Translations under genes and position numbers: made by a program
Notes under the pieces: model-generated
Database searches by the model: none
Told to the model about the DNA's origin: nothing
Seen by the model: only the letters and a program-made list of their open reading frames with translations
Source of the DNA: DASUAS01 sp963809795
Lineage (GTDB): Bacteria; Actinomycetota; Acidimicrobiia; IMCC26256; DASPTH01
DNA: 64,000 nt
Assembly (NCBI GenBank): GCA_963809795.1
Contig: CAWELN010000016.1
Location: 16,312-80,311 of the forward strand
Direction: 5' to 3'
Part shown: in pieces, positions 55,835 to 64,000 of the stretch
How positions within the stretch are numbered: position 1 is the first letter of the stretch
How the letters are laid out: every line of letters begins with the position of its first letter

Positions 55835-57004
55835 CTAGCTGGTGCGCAGGACCTCCCCGAGCTTCAGGCGTCGACCGGTGTGGACGATGCCCCGGCGGTA
55901 GATCTCGGCCCCCAGTCGCACGACGAACAGGACGGTGGCGAGGCCCACGACCAGCGAGGCGACGATCTCGGCCGTCGACGCGTCACCGAGCGCGATGCGG
56001 GCCGGCATCACGATCGGCGACGTGAACGGGAAGATCGCCAGCACCGCACCGAAGTCGTTGCCGGCGGAGCTCTGCGCCAGCACGTAGGTCCCGATGAGGA
56101 GGAGGCTGAGGGGCGTCAGCACCGCGCCGGCCTCCTCCTGCCGCTCGATGAGCGCGCCGAGTGCGCCCGCGGTGGTCAGGTAGAGCACGAGCCCGAGGAG
56201 CATCCAGGGGAAGCCGCCGAGGATCGCCGCGCCCAGACCGGCGGGCAGGTCACCGCCTGCCACTGCCTTCACCACGACCGGGATCGCGCCCGCCGCCAGT
56301 CCCGCCAACCCGACGAGGCCGACACCGACGATCTTGCCGAAGAACAGCGCCGTCGGTTTCACGACCGCGAGCAGCACCTCGCTGATGCGGTTCGCCTTCT
56401 CGATGGCGACGCCGTTGGCGGCCTGGATCATCAAGAGCAGCAACACGAGGTACAGGACGAGCGACAGGATCGCGGCCGACGCCTTGCGATCGGACTCGTC
56501 GGCCGCGACGTCCTCGACGCGAACGGTCGGTGTTGTCAACACCCGGTCGATCGTCGCCGGGTCGAGTCCCGCCGCCGCGAGCTGGCGCGCCAGCTCCTGC
56601 GTCGCAAGGGACTGCCGTACGAGCGCCAGGAGGGTGTCGTTCTCACCCGCGCGCACGATCACGGTCGGCTGGCCCCGATCGACCACGGCGATGTCCACCT
56701 TGTCCTGGTCGACGAGCGTGCGGGCGCGTGATCGGTCGCTGACGGTGTGGAAGCGGACCTCCGCGTCAAGGGTGGCGGCCGCCGCGCCCAGGTCCGAACG
56801 GAACGCGCTCGACGTCGCGGTGTCGGCGCCCGGGACGACCGCGACGTCGTAGCGGGTGCTGCCGCTGTCGAGCACCTCGGGGAGGATCATCGCGACGCTC
56901 GAACCCACGAACAGGATCGCGAGCACGATCCAGAGCGAACGGCGGCGGAACGACTCCCGCAGCTCCCGGGCGGCCACGAGCCGGGTCGCTTCGAACCAGG
57001 TCAC
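55835..57004 (-). CDS. ABC-2 type permease (NatB-like)
   Basis: A 389-residue membrane protein. One N-terminal helix (SLWIVLAILFVGSSVAMI) is followed by an external domain of about 150 residues, then five or six helices, including AAILSLVLYLVLLLLMIQA, VANGVAIEKANRISEVLL (the ABC-2 cytoplasmic motif) and VLAIFPFTSPIVMPARIALG. This layout matches NatB-type sodium or drug exporters. GTG 57004 overlaps the ATPase stop as GTGA. Export substrate unknown. Confidence 0.9.
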   Translation of the reverse strand: MTWFEATRLVAARELRESFRRRSLWIVLAILFVGSSVAMILPEVLDSGSTRYDVAVVPGADTATSSAFRSDLGAAAATLDAEVRFHTVSDRSRARTLVDQDKVDIAVVDRGQPTVIVRAGENDTLLALVRQSLATQELARQLAAAGLDPATIDRVLTTPTVRVEDVAADESDRKASAAILSLVLYLVLLLLMIQAANGVAIEKANRISEVLLAVVKPTALFFGKIVGVGLVGLAGLAAGAIPVVVKAVAGGDLPAGLGAAILGGFPWMLLGLVLYLTTAGALGALIERQEEAGAVLTPLSLLLIGTYVLAQSSAGNDFGAVLAIFPFTSPIVMPARIALGDASTAEIVASLVVGLATVLFVVRLGAEIYRRGIVHTGRRLKLGEVLRTS

Positions 57005-57903
57005 GCGGCTTGCGCCCCGGCGGCCTCGAGGAAGAGCTCCGACAGGCTCGGGGCTTCGACGCCGAAGTCGGCGACATGAGCGTGCCGGCGGATGTCGTCG
57101 AGGACCACGCCGGGATCGGCATGGGGCTCCAGGCGGAGGCGGGTGCCGCGAGCGTCGATCGAGGCCATCTCCGCGGTCGAGCGGTCCACCCACGCGGGGT
57201 CGACCGGCACGTCGACGCGCAACCAGCGATTGGGGCTCTCCGCCTTCAGCTCGCGCAGGTCACCGTGCAGCACGACCCGACCGTGGTGCAGGAGGGTGAT
57301 CGTCTCGCAGAGGTCCTCGACCAGGTCGAGCTGATGACTCGAGAACAGGAGGTTGCGTCCCGCTCGCGTGTGCGCGGTGATCACGTCCGAGAGGAAGCGC
57401 ACCGCCACGGGATCGAGGCCGGCGAACGGCTCGTCGAGCACCAGGAGGTCGGGGCCGTGCACCATGGCGGCGGCGAGCTGCACGCGTTGCGCCATGCCGC
57501 CGGACAGGGTCGAGATCTTGTCACGCTCGCGTTCGGCGAGGTCGAGCTGCCCGAGGAGCGCACGCGCCCGTCGTTGCCCTTCGGCGCGATCGAGGCCGTG
57601 CAGGCGCGCGATCCACACCAGCAGGTCGAGCACGCGCATGTCGCGGTACAGGCCCCGCTCCTGTGGCATGTACCCCCATCGGCGGCGGTCGTCGTCCGTC
57701 ACCGGACGGTTCTTCCACGTGAGCGTGCCCGCCTCCGGCGCGAGGACGCCGAAGAGGATGCGCATCAGCGTGGTCTTGCCGGCGCCGTTCGGTCCGAGCA
57801 GACCGACGACGCGCCCGGCGGGAACCTCGAGGTCCACGTCCTCGAGGACGGCGCGCTCGCCGAAGTGCTGGGTGATTCCTCGTGCCGACAATCGTGGTTC
57901 CAT
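57001..57903 (-). CDS. ABC transporter ATP-binding protein (NatA-like)
   Basis: A 300-residue ATPase. Walker A GPNGAGKTT near 39, Q-loop YMPQERGL, signature LSGGMAQRV, Walker B LLVLDEPFAGLDP and switch histidine in LFSSHQLDLVEDL are complete. The PQERGLY motif and the C-terminal domain with SLSELFLEAAG match NatA/DrrA-type exporters. It forms one operon with the NatB-like permease by GTGA overlap. Confidence 0.93.
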   Translation of the reverse strand: MEPRLSARGITQHFGERAVLEDVDLEVPAGRVVGLLGPNGAGKTTLMRILFGVLAPEAGTLTWKNRPVTDDDRRRWGYMPQERGLYRDMRVLDLLVWIARLHGLDRAEGQRRARALLGQLDLAERERDKISTLSGGMAQRVQLAAAMVHGPDLLVLDEPFAGLDPVAVRFLSDVITAHTRAGRNLLFSSHQLDLVEDLCETITLLHHGRVVLHGDLRELKAESPNRWLRVDVPVDPAWVDRSTAEMASIDARGTRLRLEPHADPGVVLDDIRRHAHVADFGVEAPSLSELFLEAAGAQAA

Positions 57904-58034
57904 CGCCTGCCTCGACGGTCAGGTACGGGCGGCGCTCCGTGACAACCGCCCCCCAGGATCGTCGACCATCGGCGTTCCCCGACGACCGGGGCGAAAAACG
58001 TCGAGCGGCCCGGGCACTCCCGGCCCTCGTTTGC

Positions 58035-58040
58035 TACCCT
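58035..58040 (+). promoter_or_regulatory. -10 box (TACCCT) for the initiator tRNA gene
   Basis: TACCCT lies 11 bases before the first base of the tRNA, the usual distance for a transcription start a few bases upstream of the mature 5' end. Confidence 0.5.
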
Positions 58041-58051
58041 CACTGGTCCGC

Positions 58052-58128
<77 letters not shown>

Positions 58129-58143
58129 TCGAAACGCAGGTCA

Positions 58144-58165
58144 GAGCCCCTCTCCGGAGGGGCTC
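58144..58165 (+). terminator. Intrinsic terminator after tRNA-fMet
   Basis: GAGCCCCTC-TCCG-GAGGGGCTC is a perfect 9-base stem with a 4-base loop, followed by a partly T-rich CTTGCTGTT. Beyond it, up to 58404, I see no gene, repeat or clear signal. Confidence 0.8.
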
Positions 58166-58404
58166 CTTGCTGTTCCCGGGACGCCACGGTCACCGGTTTC
58201 GGTCACACGACGGCGCTTGACACGATTCTGCCCTGCTGTCGGAACCCAAAGGTGGTTCTTGGTGCGGAGACAGGTCGACTGTGGCCCGAGCTTTAGGTAG
58301 CTCCCCGTCCGCGTCCCGCTCAGCGCTGAGTCGAAGCCAGCGGCACGCGTCCGCGGGACCTCAGTCGAGGAAGGCGGGCGTGGTCCGCTCGGAGGCTCGC
58401 TCGG

Positions 58405-59166
58405 TCATTTCGTTGGCCACCCCGCTCGCGCTGACAGACCGCCGTCGAGGTGGATCAGCTCTGCGGTGATGATCGACACGCGGTCGGAGCAGAGGAAGAC
58501 GACTGTCTCGGCGATCTCGTCGGCCGTCCCCGTTCTTCCGAGACAATTCAGTGACGCCATGGTCTCTGCCCCTGGGCCTTCGTAGACGAACGGCAAGATC
58601 GCGTTGGCGCGGATGCCGTCGCGGCCGTACCTGCTGGCGACGAAGCGCATCATCGCGTTGAGCGCCGCCTTCGAGATCCCGTATCCGGGGCGGATCTCCT
58701 CGGCTTGGAGCGACGCGCCCGACGAGTTGTAGACGAAGGCTCCACCACCGTTCGCGATCATCGACGGAACGACCGCGCGCGTGAGTGTCATCGCGCCGCC
58801 GAAGTTCACGTCCATCGCCTGTTGCCACGAGGCCTCGTCGACGTCGAGGTCCGTGTTCTTGTGGTCGTAGAACGCCGCGTTGTAGAAGACCGCGTCGATC
58901 CGGCCCCATTCAGCGAGGACGGCATCTACTGTCACGCGCACCTCGGAAGCATTGCCCAGGTCGCACTGCCACGCGAGTGCCGTACCGCCATCGGCGCGGA
59001 TCGCGTCGGCCGCCGCGCCGGAGATTTCCGTGCGTCGCGCGAGGAGCGCGACCTGTGCGCCCTCCCGAGCGGCAACCATCGCGGTCGCTGCTCCCATCGC
59101 GGGCCCAACGCCGGCGATGAGCATCACCTTGTCATTGAGGATCCCGGTGCCGTGCTCTTGGGCCAT
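58405..59166 (-). CDS. Short-chain dehydrogenase/reductase
   Basis: A 253-residue classical SDR. The cofactor loop GVGPAMGAATA replaces the usual TGxxxGIG, as in enoyl-reductase-like divergent SDRs, then CDLGNASEV, YNAA, catalytic Ser in YNSSGAS, Tyr and Lys in GYGISKAALN, and the C-terminal IHLDGGLS. It oxidises or reduces an alcohol/ketone with NAD(P). It lies downstream of the FadR-like regulator gene on the same strand, with a fragment of another SDR in between, and may belong to the catabolic cluster at 60254 onward. Confidence 0.9.
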   Translation of the reverse strand: MAQEHGTGILNDKVMLIAGVGPAMGAATAMVAAREGAQVALLARRTEISGAAADAIRADGGTALAWQCDLGNASEVRVTVDAVLAEWGRIDAVFYNAAFYDHKNTDLDVDEASWQQAMDVNFGGAMTLTRAVVPSMIANGGGAFVYNSSGASLQAEEIRPGYGISKAALNAMMRFVASRYGRDGIRANAILPFVYEGPGAETMASLNCLGRTGTADEIAETVVFLCSDRVSIITAELIHLDGGLSARAGWPTK

Positions 59167-59184
59167 GGCTCGCTCTCGTCGTGT

Positions 59185-59280
59185 TCAGATGGACAGCCAT
59201 CCGCCGCCGGTGACACGAATCGTCTCACCGGTGACGGGGGCTGATTCCGCGACCAGAAGAGGAACGCAACCCGCGTGACG
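59185..59280 (-). pseudogene. C-terminal remnant of a second SDR gene
   Basis: The minus-strand frame reads HAGCVPLLVAESAPVTGETI, then RVTGGGWLSI and a stop at 59185-59187. ESAPVTGETIRVTGGGW is the standard SDR C-terminus (usually SxxxxxTGxxxxVDGG). No N-terminal part exists; the frame opens directly at the FadR-like gene's stop. A deletion has probably removed the rest. Confidence 0.6.
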
Positions 59281-59289
59281 CGTCCATCC

Positions 59290-60117
59290 TCATGCCTGTC
59301 GTCGTGCGCGCGCGGAGATCCGGTTCGCTCGTACGGCATGGGTGTCGATCATCTCCTCGGGATCGAGTCGGTTGCCGAGGATCTGAACGGTGCCGAAGTG
59401 GTCCGCCATCATCTCCTCGACCCCGGCTTCCTCGCCGGCCTCGACCAGTTCGACCAGCCGCTCCTGTCGACCGAGCCAGGCCTCACGTTCCTCGCGGGTG
59501 ACGAACGTCCCGAGGGCGCCGTTGCGCGCGGCCCACTGACGCACAGCCACGAGCCAGATCGCGCCGACCGCCCGGGTTGCCAGCGCGAGGGAGGCGAGGC
59601 CGCAGCCTCGCATGAGCTCCTCGTGGAACACGGTCATCGCTTCGGTGAACGTGAGCTCTTCGGAGTCGACGAGGGCTCTCGCCGTCTCGTTGAGCTCGCG
59701 CAGCGCGGGTACGACGGTGCGCGCGCGATCGGGACGGCGAGCGCAGAGCATTGCGCACTGTCGCTCGAGGATTTCGAGCGACATGGCGACGTCGGCGATC
59801 GCGGTGTCGTGGCTGCGCAGCACGAGCGCCATCGTCGAAGCAGCGTCGGTGTAGGACGGACGGTGCACGATCGCCCCGCCGATCTTGCCGCGCTGGACCG
59901 TGATGAGTCCTTCCGACTCGAGCATGCGCAGGACTTCTCGCATCGTCGGACCGCTGATCCCAAACTCATCGAGGAGGCTGTGGAGGCTCGGCAGGCGCTC
60001 ACCATCGGCGAGTTGGCCGGTGACGATCAGCTCGCGGATCCGGTCCGCGACGACGTCGGCAGTCCGAGGAACCTTGAGCTGACCGTCGGATCGCGGTCCG
60101 GCGCGCAGAGGCGTCAT
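59290..60117 (-). CDS. FadR/GntR-family transcriptional regulator with FCD domain
   Basis: A 275-residue regulator. The N-terminal winged helix has VVADRIRELIVTGQLADGER, LPSLHSLLDEFGISGPTMRE and VLRMLESEGLITVQRG, the GntR pattern. The C-terminal helical FCD domain (about 100-250) has candidate metal-binding histidines in MTVFHEELM and MMADHFGT. Such proteins repress catabolic genes until an acid or acyl-CoA ligand binds. It is divergent from the amidohydrolase-led operon at 60254, and the palindrome at 60169 lies between them, so it probably controls that operon and itself. Confidence 0.9.
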   Translation of the reverse strand: MTPLRAGPRSDGQLKVPRTADVVADRIRELIVTGQLADGERLPSLHSLLDEFGISGPTMREVLRMLESEGLITVQRGKIGGAIVHRPSYTDAASTMALVLRSHDTAIADVAMSLEILERQCAMLCARRPDRARTVVPALRELNETARALVDSEELTFTEAMTVFHEELMRGCGLASLALATRAVGAIWLVAVRQWAARNGALGTFVTREEREAWLGRQERLVELVEAGEEAGVEEMMADHFGTVQILGNRLDPEEMIDTHAVRANRISARARRQA

Positions 60118-60168
60118 CGCGCCCGGACCGGTCCTGACGACGTTTTGCGCTGCCCGTCGAACACCTCT

Positions 60169-60184
60169 AATGTTTTAGCACATT
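60169..60184. promoter_or_regulatory. Candidate operator for the FadR-like regulator
   Basis: AATGT-TTTAGC-ACATT is a perfect inverted repeat with 5-base half-sites and a 6-base spacer, in an AT-rich patch that stands out from the surroundings. It lies between the divergent regulator (ATG 60117) and amidohydrolase (ATG 60254) genes. Confidence 0.55.
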
Positions 60185-60253
60185 TGCCGACTCACGGCAG
60201 GGGGCTGTGCGGCAGACGCGGGCCACTCGCCTCGCGCGCGGAAAGGACGGGCC

Positions 60254-61453
60254 ATGACTGCTCTCGACTACCGACTCGTCGACTTCGACAACCACTACTA
60301 CGAGCCGGAGGACGCGTTCACGCGTCACGGTGACGACGAGGTGCGGCGCTTCGTTCGTTGGGTGTCGGACGGCAAGAAGCGGCGTCTTCTCTTCGGTAAC
60401 GTCGTGGCCGCGGCGATCCCGAACCCGACGTTCAGCCCGATCGGCAAGCCCGGCTCGTTCCACGCGCGGCTCAAGGAGCTCGCGGAGCACGGTGACGGAC
60501 GCAACGTGCACCCAATGGAGAAGTTCGGGGAGCTCGAGCCGTTGCCCGACCAGTACCGCAACCGCGAAGCGCGTCTGCGCGTCATGGACGAGCAGGGCGT
60601 GGAGCGGGCGGTGTTCTTCCCGACGCTGGGCGTGGGCATCGACGGGCTGAACGCCGACGACGTGCGCATGACCTACAAGCTCTTCCGCGCGTTCAACCTG
60701 TGGCTCGACGACGACTGGGGCTTCAACCACGCCGACCGCATCTACGGCGCGCCCTTCATCCCGATGCTCGATCCGCAGCTCGCCTGCGCCGAGCTCGACG
60801 CGGTCCTCGAACGTGGAGCGAAGGTGATCGTGATGCGGCCGGGTCCCGCGGGCGGGCGCTCGCCGGCCGATCCGGTCTGGGAGCCGTACTGGGGCCGCAT
60901 CCAGGACGCGAGCGTCGTCGCTGCTTACCACGCATGCCCGATGCCCGACGAGTACGCCAAGTCGTTCGCGGCGATGTGGCAGCGTCACGGCATCGGCGAC
61001 CCCAGGTACGAGAACAACCTCGAGCTGGCATTGAACCACCTGCGGCCGATGCTCGAGACCTGCTTGGCGCTCGTGCTCGGCAACCTCTTCGGGCGGTTTC
61101 CGACACTCCGGGTCGCGTCGGTCGAGCTGGGATCGGCGTGGGTCGACTACTGCCTCTACACGCTGGACCACTCCGGTGGTCTGCTCGGCCGGCACGTCGA
61201 GGCGTACGGCGCGGCCGTCGCCGACCTGCCCTCGGACATCTTCAAGGAGCACGTCTGGGTGTCTCCCTTCCCGGAGGACGACATCGGCCACCTCGTCGAC
61301 GCCATCGGTGCCGAGCGCGTGCTGCTCGGCTCGGACTGGCCGCACCTCGAGGGCACGCCTCAACCGATCGACTACCTGCCCCAGCTCGGCAAGCTCGACG
61401 CCGACAGCGTGCGGCGCATCATGCGCGACAACGGCCTGGAGCTGCTCACGTGA
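60254..61453 (+). CDS. Amidohydrolase family 2 protein heading a catabolic operon
   Basis: A 399-residue metal-dependent hydrolase barrel. LVDFDNHYYEPEDAFTRHG has a DxH-like variant of the metal motif; further on are MDEQGVERAVFFPTLGVG, AYHACPMPDEYAKSF with a barrel His, SVELGSAWVDYCLY and the C-terminal acid in VLLGSDWPHLEGT. It resembles the enzyme at 3870. GGAAAGGACG precedes ATG 60254. Its stop overlaps the epoxide hydrolase start as GTGA. Divergent FadR-like regulation is likely. Confidence 0.87.
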   Translation: MTALDYRLVDFDNHYYEPEDAFTRHGDDEVRRFVRWVSDGKKRRLLFGNVVAAAIPNPTFSPIGKPGSFHARLKELAEHGDGRNVHPMEKFGELEPLPDQYRNREARLRVMDEQGVERAVFFPTLGVGIDGLNADDVRMTYKLFRAFNLWLDDDWGFNHADRIYGAPFIPMLDPQLACAELDAVLERGAKVIVMRPGPAGGRSPADPVWEPYWGRIQDASVVAAYHACPMPDEYAKSFAAMWQRHGIGDPRYENNLELALNHLRPMLETCLALVLGNLFGRFPTLRVASVELGSAWVDYCLYTLDHSGGLLGRHVEAYGAAVADLPSDIFKEHVWVSPFPEDDIGHLVDAIGAERVLLGSDWPHLEGTPQPIDYLPQLGKLDADSVRRIMRDNGLELLT

Positions 61454-62637
61454 GCACGAACACACCCGAACCGTTCAAGCTCGCGGTCGACCAGACCGTC
61501 CTCGACGACCTCGACGAGCGGCTGCGACGGATCCGCTGGCCCGACGACCCCGACAACGAGGACGGGCGGTTCGGGGTCACGCGGGCGTACCTCGAAGAGT
61601 TCGTCGCCTACTGGCTCGACGGGTACGACTGGCGCACGGTCGAGGCTGACATCAACGCGCTACCCAATTTCCGGGTGGCGATCGACGATCAAGTCGTCCA
61701 CTACGTGCACGTGCCCGGCAACGGACCCGACCCGCTGCCACTGGTGCTCACGCACGGCTGGCCGTGGAGCTACTGGGACTACCGCAAGGTGATCGGTCCG
61801 TTGTCCGATCCGGGCGCGCACGGGGGTGACCCGGCCGACGCCTTCGACGTGATCGTGCCCTCGATCCCCGGCTACGGCTTCTCGACGCCGATGCGCCCGG
61901 GCGCCGAGCGCGAAGAAGACCGCAGGACTGTGGGTGCGACTGGTGCGCGACGTCCTCGGACTCGATCGCTTCGTCACCGCCGGCGGCGACTGGGGCGCGG
62001 TCATCTCGATCATGATGGGGCACCTGTACCCCGACGACCTGCGCGGCGTCTACGTCACGCTGCCGAACTTCGCGCCGGCGTTGCGCAACCGGTTCGAGGG
62101 GTTCGAGCTCGACGACCTCGAACCCGACGAGCGCGATTGGTTCGAACGCGAATGGCGCCGGGCGCGCGCCCGGGCCGACCCATCGTGCGCACCGACCGCA
62201 ACCTGTTCGCGCCCCAGACCGACACCTACGCCGGTACCGACAGCCCGCTCGCGCTGGCGGTCGAGATCGTCGATGGCCGTCTGCGCTACGGCGAGACGAA
62301 CGGCGACGTCGAGTCCGCATTCACCCGCGAGGAGCTCGTCACCAACGCGATGCTCTACTGGGTCACACGGACGTGGGGTTCAGCTTGTCGCTTCTACTGG
62401 TACACGGCCCGCGACCCCATCGAGCTCGTGCCGGGACGCACCCCGCTCGTTCCCGTCCCAACCGGCGTCGGCGTGTTCCCGGGTGAGGTGTTCTACGTCC
62501 CGAAGAAGTTCGTCGCGCGCGACGCCAACCTGGTGCACTGGAGCCCGCAGCCCGCGGGCGGCCACTTCGCCGCGTGCGAGCAACCGGCGCTGTTCGTGGA
62601 GGATCTCCGCTCGTTCGCGCGTAAGGTCCGGATTTGA
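61450..62637 (+). pseudogene. Epoxide hydrolase (N-terminal-domain type) with two compensating frameshifts
   Basis: Joined across two indels the product is about 395 residues, the usual length. Frame A gives the EHN N-terminal domain (LDDLDERLRRIRWPDD...WLDGYDWR) and the oxyanion motif LTHGWPWSYWDY. Near 61914 (CGAGCGCGAAGAAG) the sense moves to frame B, with AKKTAGLWVRLVRDVLGLDR and the nucleophile in TAGGDWGAVIS. Near 62170 it returns to frame A for the rest, ending with the His region GGHFAACEQPALFVEDL. These enzymes open epoxides to diols. The start GTG overlaps the amidohydrolase stop. Equal and opposite shifts in GC runs look like sequence errors. Confidence 0.78.
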
Positions 62638-62638
62638 C

Positions 62639-63464
62639 GTGACGACGCGAGTCGCTCGCCGCTTCGGGGTGGTGTCCCGGGTGCTCGGATCGGGGGATCT
62701 CGCCGGCGTCGTGGCGGCTGCCGCCCGCACCGGCGTCGACGGTATCGGCGTGGAGCTCGACGAAGTGCTCGCCGTCGGAGTGCCCGCGGCCCGGCTCCTG
62801 CTCGACGACGCGGGGCTCGCCGCCTCGAGCGTCCTGTCGGTCGGTCCGGCCCTCGCGAGCGCGGGCACCGGACCGACCGACGCCGAGCTCGAAGCGCTCG
62901 ACGTGGCGGCGGAGCTCGGCGCGCCCGGCGTGCTCGCGTCGACCGGCCCCCTCGGCGACCTGCCGTCCCGCACCGCCGACGCGCGCTGCCGGGCCTGGCT
63001 CGAACGCCTCGCCCTTCGCCGCGGTCGATCTCGGGCTCGTGGTGATGCTCGAGCCGATGTTCCCGATGATGCGCGCCTACACGTACGTCCACACGCTGTC
63101 GCACGGGCTCGAGCTCGTCGCCGACATCGACGGGGCAACCGTGGTCGTCGATACCGGGCACCTCTGGTGGGACGCGCGGCTCCTCGAGCAGTTCCGGGCG
63201 CACGTCGCCGACATCGGCACGGTGCAGCTGACCAACATCTCGAGCGGGGCGCTCGACCGGTTGCGCTACGCGCGCGCGCCCTTCGATGACGGCGAAGTCC
63301 CGCTGCGAGCGCTCGTCCGGGCGTTCGACGCCGCGGGCTACACCGGCTGGTACGAGCACGAGGTGTTGACGAACGAGCCCGAAGATCGCGTGGCCTTCGT
63401 CCGCGGCGCGCGGGTGTGGTTCGACGCGATCTGGAGTCAGGGGTCCCCATGCGCTTCGACCTGA
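62639..63464 (+). pseudogene. Sugar-phosphate-isomerase/epimerase-like TIM barrel with a frameshift near 63015
   Basis: The first 125 codons from GTG 62639 give GVVSRVLGSGDLAGVVAAAA, GVDGIGVELDEVLAVGVPA and AAELGAPGVLAS, the start of an AP-endonuclease-2-type barrel. At CTCGCCCTTCGCC (63011-63023) the sense moves to the next frame: FAAVDLGLVVMLEPMFPM, VVVDTGHLWWDARLLEQF with metal Asp/His, and GWYEHEVLTNEP with a metal Glu. One missing C explains it. The end overlaps the next gene by 16 bases. It belongs to the 60254 operon; the substrate is unknown. Confidence 0.75.
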
Positions 63465-64000
63465 ACGACGACGTGGAGTTCTTCCGGGCGACCGCATCCC
63501 GTTTCGTCGCCGACGAGATGCCCGTCGCGACGACTCGTCTGCTCGCGTCCGACCCCGAAGGCTTCGACCGTGATACCTGGCGACGGGCCGCCGAGCTCGG
63601 GTGGACGTCGCTGCTGGCGCCGGCCTCGCTCGGTGGTGGCGGCCTCTCGGAGAACGCGATCGGGGACCTCGCGGTGGTCGCCGAGGAGATGGGCCGCAAG
63701 GTCGCCCCGGGGCCGCTGCTGCCCGTCAATGTGGTCGTCGACACGCTCGCCCGCCGCGGCCAGCCCGAACTCGTCGACGACGTCGTGCCCGGCCTGATGG
63801 CCGGGGAGACGATCGCCGCCTGGGCGCTGGCCGAATCACGCGACGTCTGGGGGGTCGACGGGCTCGGCGAGACGGTCGTGGGCGACGAGGGTGGCGACCT
63901 CGTGGTGTCGGGCCGCAAGCGGTTCGTCGAGGCCGCCGCGAGCGCCGACGTGATCCTGGTCAGTGGGATGTCGGCCGGGGGTCCGACCCAGGTGCTCGTC
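63449..64000 (+). CDS. Acyl-CoA dehydrogenase, N-terminal part; runs off the right edge
   Basis: From ATG 63449 the frame is open to the end of the window (184 residues). FDLNDDVEFFRATASRFVAD is the N-terminal helix of acyl-CoA dehydrogenases; ELGWTSLLAPASLGGGGLSE and VVAEEMGRKVAPGPLLPVN follow as in the short-substrate, steroid-type members, and GRKRFVEAAASADVILV is the start of the beta domain. It probably oxidises a CoA ester made by the operon's earlier enzymes, and may act as one half of a heteromeric pair, as in steroid degradation, which cannot be checked here. Confidence 0.88.
   Translation, partial: MRFDLNDDVEFFRATASRFVADEMPVATTRLLASDPEGFDRDTWRRAAELGWTSLLAPASLGGGGLSENAIGDLAVVAEEMGRKVAPGPLLPVNVVVDTLARRGQPELVDDVVPGLMAGETIAAWALAESRDVWGVDGLGETVVGDEGGDLVVSGRKRFVEAAASADVILVSGMSAGGPTQVLV

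Overview
The window is very GC-rich throughout and looks chromosomal. It carries F420-type luciferase-like enzymes, a mycothiol-style DinB-fold protein, a RipA-like NlpC/P60 hydrolase, an energy-coupling-factor (ECF) transporter, many CoA-ester enzymes, frequent GTG starts and ATGA/GTGA gene overlaps, and many start codons that sit 6 to 9 bases after a TANNNT box (leaderless promoters). This points to an actinomycete, most likely of the class Acidimicrobiia; the class is an inference. No stretch longer than 300 bases lacks a gene.

Layout. 1-3.7 kb: end of a drug-efflux pump fused to a TetR-like domain, then a thioesterase and a frameshifted SDR. 3.9-11.8 kb: amidohydrolase, acyl-CoA synthetase, F420-type oxidoreductase, secreted esterase, and a rhomboid-like plus MprF-like lipid aminoacylation pair. 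11.8-15.8 kb (minus strand): tandem CaiB-type CoA transferase, DUF35 protein and lipid-transfer thiolase, resembling steroid or lipid side-chain operons. 16-19.8 kb: short pantothenate kinase, DinB-fold protein, esterase-thioredoxin fusion, SelD. 19.8-21.5 kb: a small relic integrative element (40-bp direct repeats, low-GC ATP-grasp gene, integrase tail) at the 3' end of an NlpC/P60 gene. 22-32 kb: metallo-hydrolase, CitE-like lyase, Tat lipoprotein amidohydrolase, methylsuccinyl-CoA-dehydrogenase-like enzyme, SGNH hydrolase, ABC exporter and MaoC hydratase. 32-40 kb: HIT protein, a MarR-controlled DrrAB-type exporter with two palindromic operators, MBL hydrolase, flavin reductase, MauE protein, frameshifted sulfotransferase and quinone-reductase-like enzyme.

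40-46 kb is the most interesting part. An ECF vitamin transporter (S, fused A-A, T) is divergent from a cobalamin riboswitch. The riboswitch precedes a two-gene operon whose products correspond to the two halves of animal intrinsic factor/transcobalamin: a secreted alpha/alpha-barrel protein and a membrane-anchored DUF4430 protein. I infer a surface B12-capture and uptake system.

46-58 kb: orphan DNA methyltransferase, CcdA, YjbQ, a transaminase/omega-amidase pair, a second F420-type enzyme cluster, a VOC-ArsR-SRPBCC operon, a NatAB-type ABC exporter and initiator tRNA-Met. 58-64 kb: SDR, FadR-like regulator with a candidate operator, and a divergent catabolic operon (amidohydrolase, epoxide hydrolase, TIM-barrel protein, acyl-CoA dehydrogenase) running off the right end.

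Three families of short non-coding repeats sit at gene boundaries: a 61-63-bp unit at four loci, a 51-bp nested hairpin at two loci, and a second hairpin element at two loci. Several genes carry single-base frameshifts; these may be sequence errors or real decay.
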